64,000 nt of DNA from Heracleum sosnowskyi (taxonomy: Eukaryota; Streptophyta; Magnoliopsida; Apiales; Apiaceae). Below are positions 22,560 through 34,271 of this stretch, one piece after another (the first letter of the stretch is position 1; each line of letters begins with the position of its first letter). The notes beneath the pieces were generated by a model, which saw only the letters and a program-made list of their open reading frames with translations, had not been told where the DNA came from and did not search any database. The position numbers and the translations under genes are program-made. The DNA lies in assembly GCA_030848705.1 (NCBI GenBank), contig JAUIZM010000017.1, positions 2,914,001 to 2,978,000 on the forward strand. The letters are read 5' to 3'.

Positions 22560-23140
22560 CTAGGGATATTTAACAAATTTGTAATTTTTGTGATAATACG
22601 AATAGTTGAAGTTTGAAGCGGTGGTTAATACTTAAATTTTTATTATTGCTTATTTTTAGTATTTTCAATTTCTATGTAGTGCAACTAGCGTCGGCTCAAG
22701 AAAATATGACATAAAATTGGCATATAAAGTATATGGATATTTAAGAAATTTGTAATTTATGTGATAATACAAATGGTTGAAGTTTGTCACGGTGGTTAAT
22801 ACTTAAATTTTTATCATTGCTTATTTTTAGTATTTTTAATTTTTATGTATTTTGTGCAATGGTCGTCGGCTCAAGAAAATATGACATCGCATATAAAGTA
22901 TAGAGATATTTAAGAAATGGTCGTGGGCTCAAGAAAATATGACACAAAATCGGCACATAAAGTACAACAATATTTAAGACATTTGTAATTTTTGTGATAA
23001 TACTAATGGTTGAAGTTTGAAACGGTGGTTAATATTTAAATTTTTTTATTATTATATATTTTGAGTATTTTTTATTTATATGTATTTATTGCAACGGGTG
23101 TCAGCTCAAAAAAATGACACAAAATGGGCACAAAATATAT
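22560..23140. repeat. Three degenerate tandem repeats of about 170-190 bp
   Basis: Each unit contains GGATATTTAAGAAATTTGTA, GTGATAATAC, GGTTGAAGTTTG, GGTGGTTAATACTTAAATTT and CGTCGGCTCAAGAAAATATG. There are three copies plus a short partial one (22905-22970). Non-coding. Confidence 0.75.
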
Positions 23141-23308
23141 GTAAATAGTTTATTTTATTGTTATGTAAGTTTACTATGTAAAATATAGTGTTCACTATTT
23201 ATATGATATTTTATATATACTTTTCTCGAATTTTTTCTAAAATAGTAATATTTAAAATTTTACAAAAAATATTATACGGCTGCCGCAAAGCGCGGCTTAG
23301 TCGACTGG

Positions 23309-24383
23309 TACTTATATAAAGGAGAAGACGGGGGCGATGAGGTGGCGCCTCTCAAATCGCTTCGATCTTTTTTTTTTTCTAATTTTCTCAAAATTTTGAA
23401 TTATCAATATTAAAGATTCGAAGAAATCTCAATTTTCTTTAAAAATCTTTACTAATGGAGGAAACTCAATATTCAATTTTAATAATTTTGCCTTTAAAAT
23501 ATTTACGAATGGATGAAACTAAATATATAGTTTTAATATTCTCCTAATTTTTTGATTTGAAAATATCTCAATTGTGTTTTAAATTTTCGTTAATGGAGGA
23601 AACTAAATATACAATTTAAATATTTTTGTCTTTAAAATCTTTACTAATGTAGGAAAATAAATACAATTTTAATATTCTCCTAAATTTTCTATTAATGAAT
23701 ACTTACTAACATGGGAAATATTATTTTAATACTCTCCTGAATTTTCTATTTAAGTCAAAACTAAGTATATTATATTAATAGGCTTAATGACCTTTTAAAT
23801 ATTAAAGTTTAAGACTCCATCAACTCTAATTGTTTCAAGTCGTACCTTTTAGTCCTGAAGTATCCATAAAATTCAATTAACCGTTTTTTCTATTTTTCTT
23901 CCGATAATACCCCGTATGATATATATTTTTTAATCCTTGAAATATGAAAAAAAACTACCAATTAACCCTTGCAACTCAACATCAAGGAGAACTAGTAATG
24001 TGCTTAGGTAGATCAGCTGCTTATAAGGACTTTTTTGGTCATGTTTCAGACATCTATTTATGAACATTAAAAGAGTATAATTATAGTGGCAATATTTATC
24101 GAACTGCTAACGTGGACAGGAGACTGAAGCATACAATTTAAGAAGATACATTGGTATTTCGTTACACATGGTTCTGACTCCTACCAACAACGTAAGAAAT
24201 TTATGTAGGGTTTCTGATGAGTTGGTCATCCAAGTCGGTTACATAATTCAAAGAACTGGTAATCAACTTGGCTATGTTTGCACCTGATCATTTCTATTTC
24301 ATTTTGCAAAAGGGGCCCTGAAAGTCTTGACCGAGCAATTCTTGTTAATCCTATCTTATGGTACGGGTAAAGTACTGTAATTT
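23309..24383 (+). other. Helitron-family 5' fragment and adjoining unassigned sequence
   Basis: TACTTATATAAAGGAGAAGA with GATGAGGTGGCGCCTCTC at 23309-23360 is the family 5' block lacking its first six bases, directly against the 3' end of the Helitron at 23308. Repeats of TTTACTAATGGAGGAAACT follow to about 23760. From about 23990 to 24383 the base composition is more balanced, but no protein family was recognised in any frame. This sequence appears to continue at 31720 after the LTR array. Confidence 0.45.
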
Positions 24384-25707
24384 TGTAATATCCTGTAATT
24401 TTTAGAATAATATTAATAGATTAATAGAAAACAAATGATTAAAATTTTGAAAAAGAATAGGATTTAAAATTAAATTAGACTAGTGGGCCTAAAATATGGA
24501 TCAGATTTAAGTTCGGATAAGTGGTAGGTTTGGATTTAGGGTTTTATAAGGCTATATAAACTTTATATTCTTGTTTCTCGTTTTTATTATCAAAATCCGT
24601 AGGTCTATTCCATACAGAAATCAGTTGTCTTGTAAAATTCGTACAAAATTCATCGTAAGTCAGAATTCGTTGATTCTGGACTTTTCGGAAAGCTATTTCA
24701 ATTTTCTACAACTTTTGTTTCACAGTGTTTTTCCATATTATGATCTGAACTGTTCTTAAAATCATAAAACACAAACAGAACTCGTTTTTCAGTTTCTGTT
24801 CAAGTTCAGCGGACGTTTTATTCAATTCTCGATTCGTTATAAGTCCGATTTTGATGAGTCATACCTTGTCGGAAAGTTCTTTTCGTTCTCTACAACTTCT
24901 GTGGTTTAAGTGTTTTCAGAAAACGTCATTTAGAGGGTCAAAAAGACTAAATACAGAACTGGTCAGAATTGGGTACGTGCTCTAGGATGATTTGATTCTT
25001 GATTTTTCGCGTTGAGGTAAGTTTCCGATTGATTTATCTAGTGTTTTCAAAATTATGTGTTGTGTGTGTATATTTGATTATATAAACATGGGCGAAGTGA
25101 TTATATTTTGAAGTGATATGTATTATTTGATATTTGTTATGTGTAAGCAATAATAGTCTTGAGATTCAGATTTGTGCCATGGTTTGTGAAAATATCGAAT
25201 AAGAATAAGGACCGAGTCACCGGGTTATAGTGATAGTTTTCTGAAAATTTAGGACCGTTATCACCGGGTTGTAGTGGTCGTGGCATGAATTGTGGGTTTC
25301 GAGTTATTGTTGTTATATGTTATCGTATCGAATAAGAATAAGAATAAGAATATGTGAATCGAAACTATGTATTGTGTATCGTTATTGTATCGTATTGAAT
25401 ATCGTATTATCTTGTATATATACATGTTATTTGCCCTGCTAGTTGGATCGATTGGTTTCTTGCTGGGCTGTATGGCTCATTCCTTACAACTTTCAGGTTC
25501 AAGTTAAGATCGAGTTGGATAGCATTGGGGTTCGATGATCTTAGGTTTGGACTAGTTTGCCTTGGATTGTCATCGTTAGCTGCGCTTTTGTAATAATTAT
25601 TTTTGTAATAGAATGTTTGTCACGCTTCCGTCTGTAATTGTCATTGTATAGTATTTTATTTTAGTTTTAAATTTAGAATTAATAGTCCGAAAAGTCGGGT
25701 TGTTACA
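24384..25707 (+). repeat. Array LTR 1
   Basis: 1,324 bp. TATA box GGCTATATAAAC near 24550. It differs from LTRs 2-5 at about six sites clustered near 24563-24745 (for example TCTATTCC for TCTCTTCC and TATGATCTG for TATGCTCTG). Confidence 0.9.
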
Positions 25708-25886
25708 GTTGGTATCAAGAGCAGGCTGTCCTTCGGCGTTTGTTAGGTATGTGACTAATACATTCCCTAGGATGCGATCCTTTAGAGTCGTTTAGAACTT
25801 GAATTTTGGAATATATGTGTCACGAGTTTTTGGAGTATAGGATTGTTGTGAATTTGGGGACCAAATTCTTTTTAAGGAGGGTAGTA
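25708..25886 (+). other. Array internal domain (first of four): PBS and PPT only
   Basis: 179 bp. The primer site GTTGGTATCAAGAGCAGG is at the left edge and the polypurine tract AAGGAGGGTAGTA at the right edge. The others are 27211-27389, 28714-28892 and 30217-30395, nearly identical. There is no room for a gene, so proteins must come in trans. Confidence 0.85.
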
Positions 25887-27210
25887 TGTAATATCCTGTA
25901 ATTTTTAGAATAATATTAATAGATTAATAGAAAACAAATGATTAAAATTTTGAAAAAGAATAGGATTTAAAATTAAATTAGACTAGTGGGCCTAAAATAT
26001 GGATCAGATTTAAGTTCGGATAAGTGGTAGGTTTGGATTTAGGGTTTTATAAGGCTATATAAACTTCATATTCTTGTTTCTCGTTTTTATTATCAAAATT
26101 CGTAGGTCTCTTCCATACAGAAATCAGTTGTCTTGTAAAATTCGTACAAAATTCATCGTAAGTCAGAATTCGTTGATTCTGGACTTTTCGGAAATCTCTT
26201 TCAATTTTCTACAACTTTTGTTTCACAGTGTTTTTCCATATTATGCTCTGAACTGTTCTTAAAATCATAAAACACAAACAGAACTCGTTTTTCAGTTTCT
26301 GTTCAAGTTCAGCGGACGTTTTATTCAATTCTCGATTCGTTATAAGTCCGATTTTGATGAGTCATACCTTGTCGGAAAGTTCTTTTCGTTCTCTACAACT
26401 TCTGTGGTTTAAGTGTTTTCAGAAAACGTCATTTAGAGGGTCAAAAAGACTAAATACAGAACTGGTCAGAATTGGGTACGTGCTCTAGGATGATTTGATT
26501 CTTGATTTTTCGCGTTGAGGTAAGTTTCCGATTGATTTATCTAGTGTTTTCAAAATTATGTGTTGTGTGTGTATATTTGATTATATAAACATGGGCGAAG
26601 TGATTATATTTTGAAGTGATATGTATTATTTGATATTTGTTATGTGTAAGCAATAATAGTCTTGAGATTCAGATTTGTGCCATGGTTTGTGAAAATATCG
26701 AATAAGAATAAGGACCGAGTCACCGGGTTATAGTGATAGTTTTCTGAAAATTTAGGACCGTTATCACCGGGTTGTAGTGGTCGTGGCATGAATTGTGGGT
26801 TTCGAGTTATTGTTGTTATATGTTATCGTATCGAATAAGAATAAGAATAAGAATATGTGAATCGAAACTATGTATTGTGTATCGTTATTGTATCGTATTG
26901 AATATCGTATTATCTTGTATATATACATGTTATTTGCCCTGCTAGTTGGATCGATTGGTTTCTTGCTGGGCTGTATGGCTCATTCCTTACAACTTTCAGG
27001 TTCAAGTTAAGATCGAGTTGGATAGCATTGGGGTTCGATGATCTTAGGTTTGGACTAGTTTGCCTTGGATTGTCATCGTTAGCTGCGCTTTTGTAATAAT
27101 TATTTTTGTAATAGAATTTTTGTCACGCTTCCGTCTGTAATTGTCATTGTATAGTATTTTATTTTAGTTTTAAATTTAGAATTAATAGTCCGAAAAGTCG
27201 GGTTGTTACA
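25887..27210 (+). repeat. Array LTR 2
   Basis: 1,324 bp; its 5' half matches LTR 5 and its 3' half matches LTR 1 at the diagnostic sites. Confidence 0.9.
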
Positions 27211-27389
27211 GTTGGTATCAAGAGCAGGCTGTCCTTCGGCGTTTGTTAGGTATGTGACTAATACATTCCCTAGGATGCGATCCTTTAGAGTCGTTTAGAA
27301 CTTGAATTTTGGAATATATGTGTCACGAGTTTTTGGAGTATAGGATTGTTGTGAATTTGGGGACCAAATTCTTTTTAAGGAGGGTAGTA

Positions 27390-28713
27390 TGTAATATCCT
27401 GTAATTTTTAGAATAATATTAATAGATTAATAGAAAACAAATGATTAAAATTTTGAAAAAGAATAGGATTTAAAATTAAATTAGACTAGTGGGCCTAAAA
27501 TATGGATCAGATTTAAGTTCGGATAAGTGGTAGGTTTGGATTTAGGGTTTTATAAGGCTATATAAACTTCATATTCTTGTTTCTCGTTTTTATTATCAAA
27601 ATTCGTAGGTCTCTTCCATACAGAAATCAGTTGTCTTGTAAAATTCGTACAAAATTCATCGTAAGTCAGAATTCGTTGATTCTGGACTTTTCGGAAATCT
27701 CTTTCAATTTTCTACAACTTTTGTTTCACAGTGTTTTTCCATATTATGCTCTGAACTGTTCTTAAAATCATAAAACACAAACAGAACTCGTTTTTCAGTT
27801 TCTGTTCAAGTTCAGCGGACGTTTTATTCAATTCTCGATTCGTTATAAGTCCGATTTTGATGAGTCATACCTTGTCGGAAAGTTCTTTTCGTTCTCTACA
27901 ACTTCTGTGGTTTAAGTGTTTTCAGAAAACGTCATTTAGAGGGTCAAAAAGACTAAATACAGAACTGGTCAGAATTGGGTACGTGCTCTAGGATGATTTG
28001 ATTCTTGATTTTTCGCGTTGAGGTAAGTTTCCGATTGATTTATCTAGTGTTTTCAAAATTATGTGTTGTGTGTGTATATTTGATTATATAAACATGGGCG
28101 AAGTGATTATATTTTGAAGTGATATGTATTATTTGATATTTGTTATGTGTAAGCAATAATAGTCTTGAGATTCAGATTTGTGCCATGGTTTGTGAAAATA
28201 TCGAATAAGAATAAGGACCGAGTCACCGGGTTATAGTGATAGTTTTCTGAAAATTTAGGACCGTTATCACCGGGTTGTAGTGGTCGTGGCATGAATTTTG
28301 GGTTTCGAGTTATTGTTGTTATATGTTATCGTATCGAATAAGAATAAGAATAAGAATATGTGAATCGAAACTATGTATTGTGTATCGTTATTGTATCGTA
28401 TTGAATATCGTATTATCTTGTATATATACATGTTATTTGCCCTGCTAGTTGGATCGATTGGTTTCTTGCTGGGCTGTATGGCTCATTCCTTACAACTTTC
28501 AGGTTCAAGTTAAGATCGAGTTGGATAGCATTGGGGTTCGATGATCTTAGGTTTGGACTAGTTTGCCTTGGATTGTCATCGTTAGCTGCGCTTTTGTAAT
28601 AATTATTTTTGTAATAGAATTTTTGTCACGCTTCCGTCTGTAATTGTCATTGTATAGTATTTTATTTTAGTTTTAAATTTAGAATTAATAGTCCGAAAAG
28701 TCGGGTTGTTACA
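27390..28713 (+). repeat. Array LTR 3
   Basis: 1,324 bp; same mosaic as LTR 2, with very few private changes. Confidence 0.9.
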
Positions 28714-28892
28714 GTTGGTATCAAGAGCAGGCTGTCCTTCGGCGTTTGTTAGGTATGTGACTAATACATTCCCTAGGATGCGATCCTTTAGAGTCGTTTA
28801 GAACTTGAATTTTGGAATATATGTGTCACAAGTTTTTGGAGTATAGGATTGTTGTGAATTTGGGGACCAAATTCTTTTTAAGGAGGGTAGTA

Positions 28893-30216
28893 TGTAATAT
28901 CCTGTAATTTTTAGAATAATATTAATAGATTAATAGAAAACAAATGATTAAAATTTTGAAAAAGAATAGGATTTAAAATTAAATTAGACTAGTGGGCCTA
29001 AAATATGGATCAGATTTAAGTTCGGATAAGTGGTAGGTTTGGATTTAGGGTTTTATAAGGCTATATAAACTTCATATTCTTGTTTCTCGTTTTTATTATC
29101 AAAATTCGTAGGTCTCTTCCATACAGAAATCAGTTGTCTTGTAAAATTCGTACAAAATTCATCGTAAGTCAGAATTCGTTGATTCTGGACTTTTCGGAAA
29201 TCTCTTTCAATTTTCTACAACTTTTGTTTCACAGTGTTTTTCCATATTATGCTCTGAACTGTTCTTAAAATCATAAAACACAAACAGAACTCGTTTTTCA
29301 GTTTCTGTTCAAGTTCAGCGGACGTTTTATTCAATTCTCGATTCGTTATAAGTCCGATTTTGATGAGTCATACCTTGTCGGAAAGGTCTTTTCGTTCTCT
29401 ACAACTTCTGTGGTTTAAGTGTTTTCAGAAAACGTAATTTAGAGGGTCAAAAAGACTAAATACAGAACTGGTCAGAATTGGGTACGTGCTCTAGGATGAT
29501 TTGATTCTTGATTTTTCGCGTTGAGGTAAGTTTCCGATTGATTTATCTAGTGTTTTCAAAATTATGTGTTGTGTGTGTATATTTGATTATATAAACATGG
29601 GCGAAGTGATTATATTTTGAAGTGATATGTATTATTTGATATTTGTTATGTGTAAGCAATAATAGTCTTGAGATTCAGATTTGTGCCATGGTTTGTGAAA
29701 ATATCGAATAAGAATAAGGACCGAGTCACCGGGTTATAGTGATAGTTTTCTGAAAATTTAGGACCGTTATCATCGGGTTGTAGTGGTCGTGGCATGAATT
29801 GTGGGTTTCGAGTTATTGTTGTTATATGTTATCGTATCGAATAAGAATAAGAATAAGAATATGTGAATCGAAACTATGTATTGTGTATCGTTATTGTATC
29901 GTATTGAATATCGTATTATCTTGTATATATACATGTTATTTGCCCTGCTAGTTGGATCGATTGGTTTCTTGCTGGGCTGTATGGCTCATTCCTTACAACT
30001 TTCAGGTTCAAGTTAAGATCGAGTTGGATAGCATTGGGGTTCGATGATCTTAGGTTTGGACTAGTTTGCCTTGGATTGTCATCGTTAGCTGCGCTTTTGT
30101 AATAATTATTTTTGTAATAGAATGTTTGTCACGCTTCCGTCTGTAATTGTCATTGTATAGTATTTTCTTTTAGTTTTAAATTTAGAATTAATAGTCCGAA
30201 AAGTCGGGTTGTTACA
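28893..30216 (+). repeat. Array LTR 4
   Basis: 1,324 bp; same mosaic, a few private changes (for example GGAAAGGTC near 29383 and TATCATCGGG near 29770). Confidence 0.9.
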
Positions 30217-30395
30217 GTTGGTATCAAGAGCAGGCTGTCCTTCGGCGTTTGTTAGGTATGTGACTAATACATTCCCTAGGTTGCGATCCTTTAGAGTCGT
30301 TTAGAACTTGAATTTTGGAATATATGTGTCACGAGTTTTTGGAGTATAGGATTGTTGTGAATTTGGGGACCAAATTCTTTTTAAGGAGGGTAGTA

Positions 30396-31719
30396 TGTAA
30401 TATCCTGTAATTTTTAGAATAATATTAATAGATTAATAGAAAACAAATGATTAAAATTTTGAAAAAGAATAGGATTTAAAATTAAATTAGACTAGTGGGC
30501 CTAAAATATGGATCAGATTTAAGTTCGGATAAGTGGTAGGTTTGGATTTAGGGTTTTATAAGGCTATATAAACTTCATATTCTTGTTTCTCGTTTTTATT
30601 ATCAAAATTCGTAGGTCTCTTCCATACAGAAATCAGTTGTCTTGTAAAATTCGTACAAAATTCATCGTAAGTCAGAATTCGTTGATTCTGGACTTTTCGG
30701 AAATCTCTTTCAATTTTCTACAACTTTTGTTTCACAGTGTTTTTCCATATTATGCTCTGAACTGTTCTTAAAATCATAAAACACAAACAGAACTCGTTTT
30801 TCAGTTTCTGTTCAAGTTCAGCGGACGTTTTATTCAATTCTCGATTCGTTATAAGTCCGATTTTGATGAGTCATACCTTGTCGGAAATGTCTTTTCGTTC
30901 TCTACAACTTCTGTGGTTTAAGTGTTTTCAGAAAACGTCATTTAGAGGGTCAAAAAGACTAAATACAGAACTGGTCAGAATTGGGTACGTGCTCTAGGAT
31001 GATTTGATTCTTGATTTTTCGCGTTGAGGTAAGTTTCCGATTGATTTATCTAGTGTTTTCAAAATTATGTGTTGTGTGTGTATATTTAATTATATAAACA
31101 TGGGCGAAGTGATTATATTTTGAAGTGATATGTATTATTTGATATTTGTTATGTGTAAGCAATAATAGTCTTGAGATTCAGATTTGTGCCATGGTTTGTG
31201 AAAATATCGAATAAGAATAAGGACCGAGTCACCGGGTTATAGTGATAGTTTTCTGAAAATTTAGGACCGTTATCACCGGGTTGTAGTGGTCGTGGCATGA
31301 ATTGTGGGTTTCGAGTTATTGTTGTTATATGTTATCGTATCGAATAAGAATAAGAATAAGAATATGTGAATCGAAACTATGTATTGTGTATCGTTATTGT
31401 ATCGTATTGAATATCGTATTATCTTGTATATATACATGTTATTTGCCCTGCTAGTTGGATCGATTGGTTTCTTGCTGGGCTGTATGGCTCATTCCTTACA
31501 ACTTTCAGGTTCAAGTTAAGATCGAGTTGGATATCATTGGGGTTCGATGATCTTAGGTTTGGACTAGTTTGCCTTGGATTGTCATCGTTAGCTACGCTTT
31601 TATAATATTTATTTTTGTAATAGAATTTTTGTCACGCTTCCGTCTGTAATTGTCATTGTATAATATTTTATTTTAGTTTCAAATTTAGAATTAATAGTCC
31701 GAAAAGTCGGGTTGTTACA
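30396..31719 (+). repeat. Array LTR 5
   Basis: 1,324 bp. About six sites in its last 190 bp differ from all other LTRs (GGATATCATT, GCTACGCTTTTATAATATTT, TATAATATTT, TTTCAAATTT). It is not followed by a primer site, so it is the true 3' end of the array. Confidence 0.9.
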
Positions 31720-32025
31720 AAGTTAGAAAGAAGATCGTCTACTTGAAGCTATATGCTGCCATATATACCTTCAAAAAATATTGCAAGGATGGTTATACTT
31801 GTCACTAGGTAAGTGGCTGCCACTCAAAAATGATCTTGAAGGATTATTCCAAACTGATCAAGGTTTAGTTTATATGTTGCTGCACCAGAACTTCCGATTG
31901 GTCATGTTACTCGGACTCACATACTAAACATTTAATTCTGTAAGACTCGAAGATTGTATTAAGATTTTTAGGCCAAGAGTTTGAAGTGGAGCAAAGTTGT
32001 AATCAGAACAAACCAGCAAGGTATA
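31720..32025. other. Unassigned sequence between array and solo LTR
   Basis: About 300 bp of moderately balanced composition, no recognised domain. With 23990-24383 and the sequence after 34271 it was probably one contiguous stretch before the two LTR insertions. Confidence 0.4.
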
Positions 32026-32043
32026 TGTAATATACATGTATTT

Positions 32044-32087
<44 letters not shown>

Positions 32088-34266
32088 GATTTTATTAATT
32101 AGAAAAGAATAATATTAATTAGAAAAGAATAAGGAGTGATAATAGTGATCCGTTAATAATTAGAATTCAATAATTAGAATTCTAAAAGTTGTAGGATAAT
32201 TAGACCTATATTTATACTCTCATTCTATAGCCCAAGACCCGCTATCTGTTATTAAAACCCTAAAGTCGAACGGTTGCGTGAGGTAAAGAAAATAAAGGAA
32301 AACAGAGCATCAACAAGAGACTCGAGTGAGGAGAAAGAAACGAAACAAGTAGGTGAAAGTTTTGTTTTCTACCATTTGTGTACATAGTTGTACGGTTCCT
32401 GCTTCTTTAATCTAATCTGACAGCCTCTACTTGATTGAAATAATTAGAGTATTAAAATATGTTTATTGTTTCAGATGTGGTTAATTGACCTCCTGCACCT
32501 AATTATTTAACCAAACTATTGTAGTGGTAATGTTAGTTCCCTCGAATTATTTTTCTGAATTTGTTTATATTCGTGGTTAGTGATGTATTAATATTAATAC
32601 ATGTTACAAAATTAGTAATTTGAAAATTTATATCACATGATTATGATTTGATGATTAATATATATTATATATATGTATAAAGCGATTTCATGGCCGGTTT
32701 GCAAATTTACAGTGATGATATTTTATATTGGTTGTATTTCCAAGTTTCTATGTACTTTGTACTAATTACGTTAATATTTAATATATTGTGTGTGAGTAGT
32801 TTACAACAAGGAGTGTGATTATTTCACCGAGATCACTGGTCAGGTAATAGAAATTCAAGGCTCAAGATTGTATGGTCAGATGAAACCAAATTATACTATT
32901 ATTATATAATACATTAGCATAAACATTTTGTTATCATTATATTAATATTATTAAAATGGATGACCACGTATGTTAACTAGCAAAGTGAGGGATTGTGAGC
33001 ATTATTATTAATAGTAGTTGGTGTTACTATCTTGATTGTGGGTCGTAGGTACATTATTAAAGAATCAATATTATTGCATGAGCTTATTTGGTTGATGAAC
33101 AAATGTGTTAATACATTAGCTGAACTTTAGAAAATGAATGTACGCTAATTATAAATTGTATTATTTAAATATATAGATCAGGGTCCTAGAGATTAGCGGA
33201 TCATGCAGATTTCGTTAGTATCTTAGTTGCTATTTTTTCGATGTACGGATTCTCTCCTCTTTTATTCAGCGATACTCCTCTTAGAAATATTTAAATTAAA
33301 TTCGTTTTGACCTCAAATCTGTTCATTTGATTTTGATCATTTTGATTCTGAAAATTTGTTCTGACTCTGAAAAATATTTTTTATATCTGTTTCGAAATAT
33401 TTAAATATCTGTTTATGCAATTTTCTGATATTGCGTATATTTTATATCTGTTGGAAATATTGAAAATATTTGTTTCTGCGATTTTCTGATATTGCGAAAT
33501 ATTATATTTGAACCCTTAGTGATATAGGGTATACCGAGTTAACCAGCTGTAGGGGTACTACATCCATGTCATTGCGACACCAGTGACATGACACTTTCGT
33601 GACAGTGTGATTGGTCACGGCGTATCCTTCTGATAGCTCAGTAGGCGAGCTTTTGCGCATTTGATATTTGTTTCAGGATACGTGGGTGCACCCAGAGTTT
33701 ATGATTTGTGATTTGTGATTTGATTTGACGGTGACGTTGTATATGCCGTACACGTTATCCGGTTTGTTGCACACATTAGGTACCCTATGATGTGTGTATT
33801 TGTATCTGTTCTGTTCTGATCTCGGTATGAAATATCCTAACCCCTCGTTGCTTCAGCCATAATTATTTTTAAATAAATGTTTTATTATAAACTGTCAAAT
33901 ATGAATATCTGTTTTCTATTTTATAAACTGTATTCGAAATCCGTACTGGGCGATTGGCTCATGCCGTATTCTTTTTCTGGCAGGTGCTTAGGGGGATCTG
34001 GGATTGTGTGATGGAGAGCCACCCCTTTATACCATTGGTTAGGCTTTGCAGACTTCTATCGTAATTTAGACTTGAATATCATTTTAGAGATTTTGGTTTT
34101 TCATATTTACTGCTTTAAACCGTTTTGGAGGTTTAATATTATCTTGGAGATTATTAGACTGTTTATTTATTATTTAGAGATTATTTTGAGATTATTTTAG
34201 TGCTCTGTTTGCAGGTTTAAGGTTTAATAAGTAACCCCTCATTTAGATATAGATGGGGGTGTTACA
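32026..34266 (+). repeat. Solo LTR, 2,241 bp, perfect TSD GTATA
   Basis: It starts TGTAATATACATG and ends GATGGGGGTGTTACA, with GTATA on both sides (32021-32025, 34267-34271). The TGTAA...TTACA ends and the GGGTGTTACA tip resemble chromovirus-type Gypsy LTRs. An ATA/AAT microsatellite (about 32041-32090) lies near its 5' end. No primer site or polypurine tract adjoins, so it is a solo LTR. It contains TTGCGACACCAGTGACATG and similar GC-richer stretches near 33540-33640 but no ORF of note. Confidence 0.85.
32041..32090. repeat. (AAT)n microsatellite
   Basis: About fifteen ATA/AAT units inside the solo LTR. Confidence 0.9.
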
Positions 34267-34271
34267 GTATA

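Larger units (their letters stand above)
20723..23308 (+). mobile_element. Helitron candidate with intact 3' hairpin
   Basis: The 3' end is convincing: hairpin GCCGC-AAAGC-GCGGC (23282-23296), then TTAGTCGA and CTGG at 23305-23308, then T. The paired 5' end is less certain; TCAATATCTTTATATATACA at 20723 is a degraded form of the family start. The interior is AT-rich, with a duplication (21196/21785), an LTR fragment (21934-22350) and tandem repeats (22560-23140), and no coding. Confidence 0.45.
24384..31719 (+). mobile_element. Tandem LTR-retrotransposon array: 5 LTRs, 4 internal domains
   Basis: Five near-identical LTRs of 1,324 bp alternate with four 179 bp internal segments, an exact 1,503 bp period. 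LTRs start TGTAATATCCTG and end GGGTTGTTACA. Each internal segment opens with TTGGTATCAAGAGCAGG, a tRNA-iMet-type primer site, and closes with TTTTTAAGGAGGGTAGTA, a polypurine tract, immediately before the next LTR. The internal words GGGGACCAAATTC before the tract recall the 3' end of Tekay-type chromoviruses. No gag or pol remains. Flanks are AATTT at the left and AAGTT at the right, a possible imperfect 5 bp target duplication for the whole array. A 62-codon non-ATG frame recurring in each LTR is not a gene. Confidence 0.9.

Noticed and set aside
24571..30771. Five copies of a 62-codon ORF spaced 1,503 bp
   Set aside because: They start with TTG, not ATG, and lie just after the LTR TATA box; periodicity is due to the LTR array.
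24384..31719. Plain satellite DNA or CRISPR-like array
   Set aside because: Each unit has LTR ends, a primer site and a polypurine tract, so a retrotransposon array explains it; units are far too long for CRISPR.
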